Shown: piece by piece, positions 5,942 to 5,993 of the stretch
Numbering within the stretch: the first letter of the stretch is position 1
Layout: the number at the start of each line of letters is the position of its first letter
Source of the DNA: Pseudomonadota bacterium
GTDB taxonomy: Bacteria; Pseudomonadota; Gammaproteobacteria; Burkholderiales; Burkholderiaceae_C
Reading direction: 5' to 3'
Assembly: GCA_023438115.1 (NCBI GenBank)
Contig: JAEZEB010000023.1
Location: 1-5,993, forward strand
Length of the DNA stretch: 5,993 nt
Notes under the pieces: model-generated
Told to the model about the DNA's origin: nothing
Databases searched by the model: none
Seen by the model: only the letters and a program-made list of their open reading frames with translations
Program-made: the position numbers and the translations under genes

Positions 5942-5993
5942 GCCGTCGGGGTTCGGCTTCGCGCTCACCACCGACCTACGGGCTGTCCGTCGT
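5940..5993. repeat. Imperfect extragenic palindrome after the M48 gene
   Basis: No gene is seen here. GTCGG (5945–5949) faces CCGAC (5971–5975) across an imperfectly paired centre, and CCGACCTACGGG follows. This resembles the short dispersed palindromes (arms such as GTCGG/CCGAC with a CCTAC tail) found between genes in many beta- and gammaproteobacteria. An alternative hairpin, AAGCCG (5940–5945) with CGGCTT (5954–5959), and a small one, ACGG-gctgt-CCGT (5978–5990), overlap it. None is followed by a T-run, so a classic intrinsic terminator is not supported, though the structure could still mark the transcript end. The repeat assignment is by resemblance only. Confidence 0.4.

Noticed and set aside
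4670..5971. A 433-codon minus-strand open frame opposite the M48 gene
   Set aside because: Arg/Ala/His-rich with no recognisable motif, and opposite an M48 peptidase whose catalytic residues are all visible.

Overview
The window is very GC-rich, densely coding chromosomal DNA from a proteobacterium. The best guess is a betaproteobacterium of the Burkholderiales, perhaps Comamonadaceae-like. This rests on the dapF–DUF484 gene pair, on the type of fused Nudix–metallo-beta-lactamase protein, on the DUF898 (YjgN)–M48 peptidase pair, and on the strong G/C bias at third codon positions. I see no mobile element, CRISPR array, tRNA or rRNA. Nothing suggests recent transfer: base composition and codon use look even across all six genes.

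There are two divergent blocks. On the minus strand (1319 down to 1), dapF (diaminopimelate epimerase, for lysine and peptidoglycan precursors) is followed at once by a DUF484 protein. The DUF484 gene runs off the left edge of the window. A 69-bp divergent intergenic region (1320–1388) separates this block from four plus-strand genes.

The plus-strand genes are, in order: a carboxymuconolactone decarboxylase (CMD)-family protein (1389–1919); a 544-residue fusion of an NUDT19-type Nudix domain and a LACTB2-like metallo-beta-lactamase domain (1944–3578); a polytopic DUF898/YjgN membrane protein (3630–4832); and a membrane-anchored M48 zinc metallopeptidase (4832–5941). The first two are 24 bp apart and probably co-transcribed. 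The last two overlap by one base (TGATG) and are almost certainly translationally coupled. The YjgN gene has its own strong purine-rich ribosome binding site and may have its own promoter in the 51-bp gap before it.

The final 52 bases hold no gene. They contain an imperfect palindrome that looks like the dispersed extragenic repeats common in beta- and gammaproteobacteria.

Most of the window is ordinary. The parts most worth a second look are the Nudix–MBL fusion with its interrupted Nudix box, and the YjgN–M48 pair, which looks like a membrane-located functional unit of unknown role.
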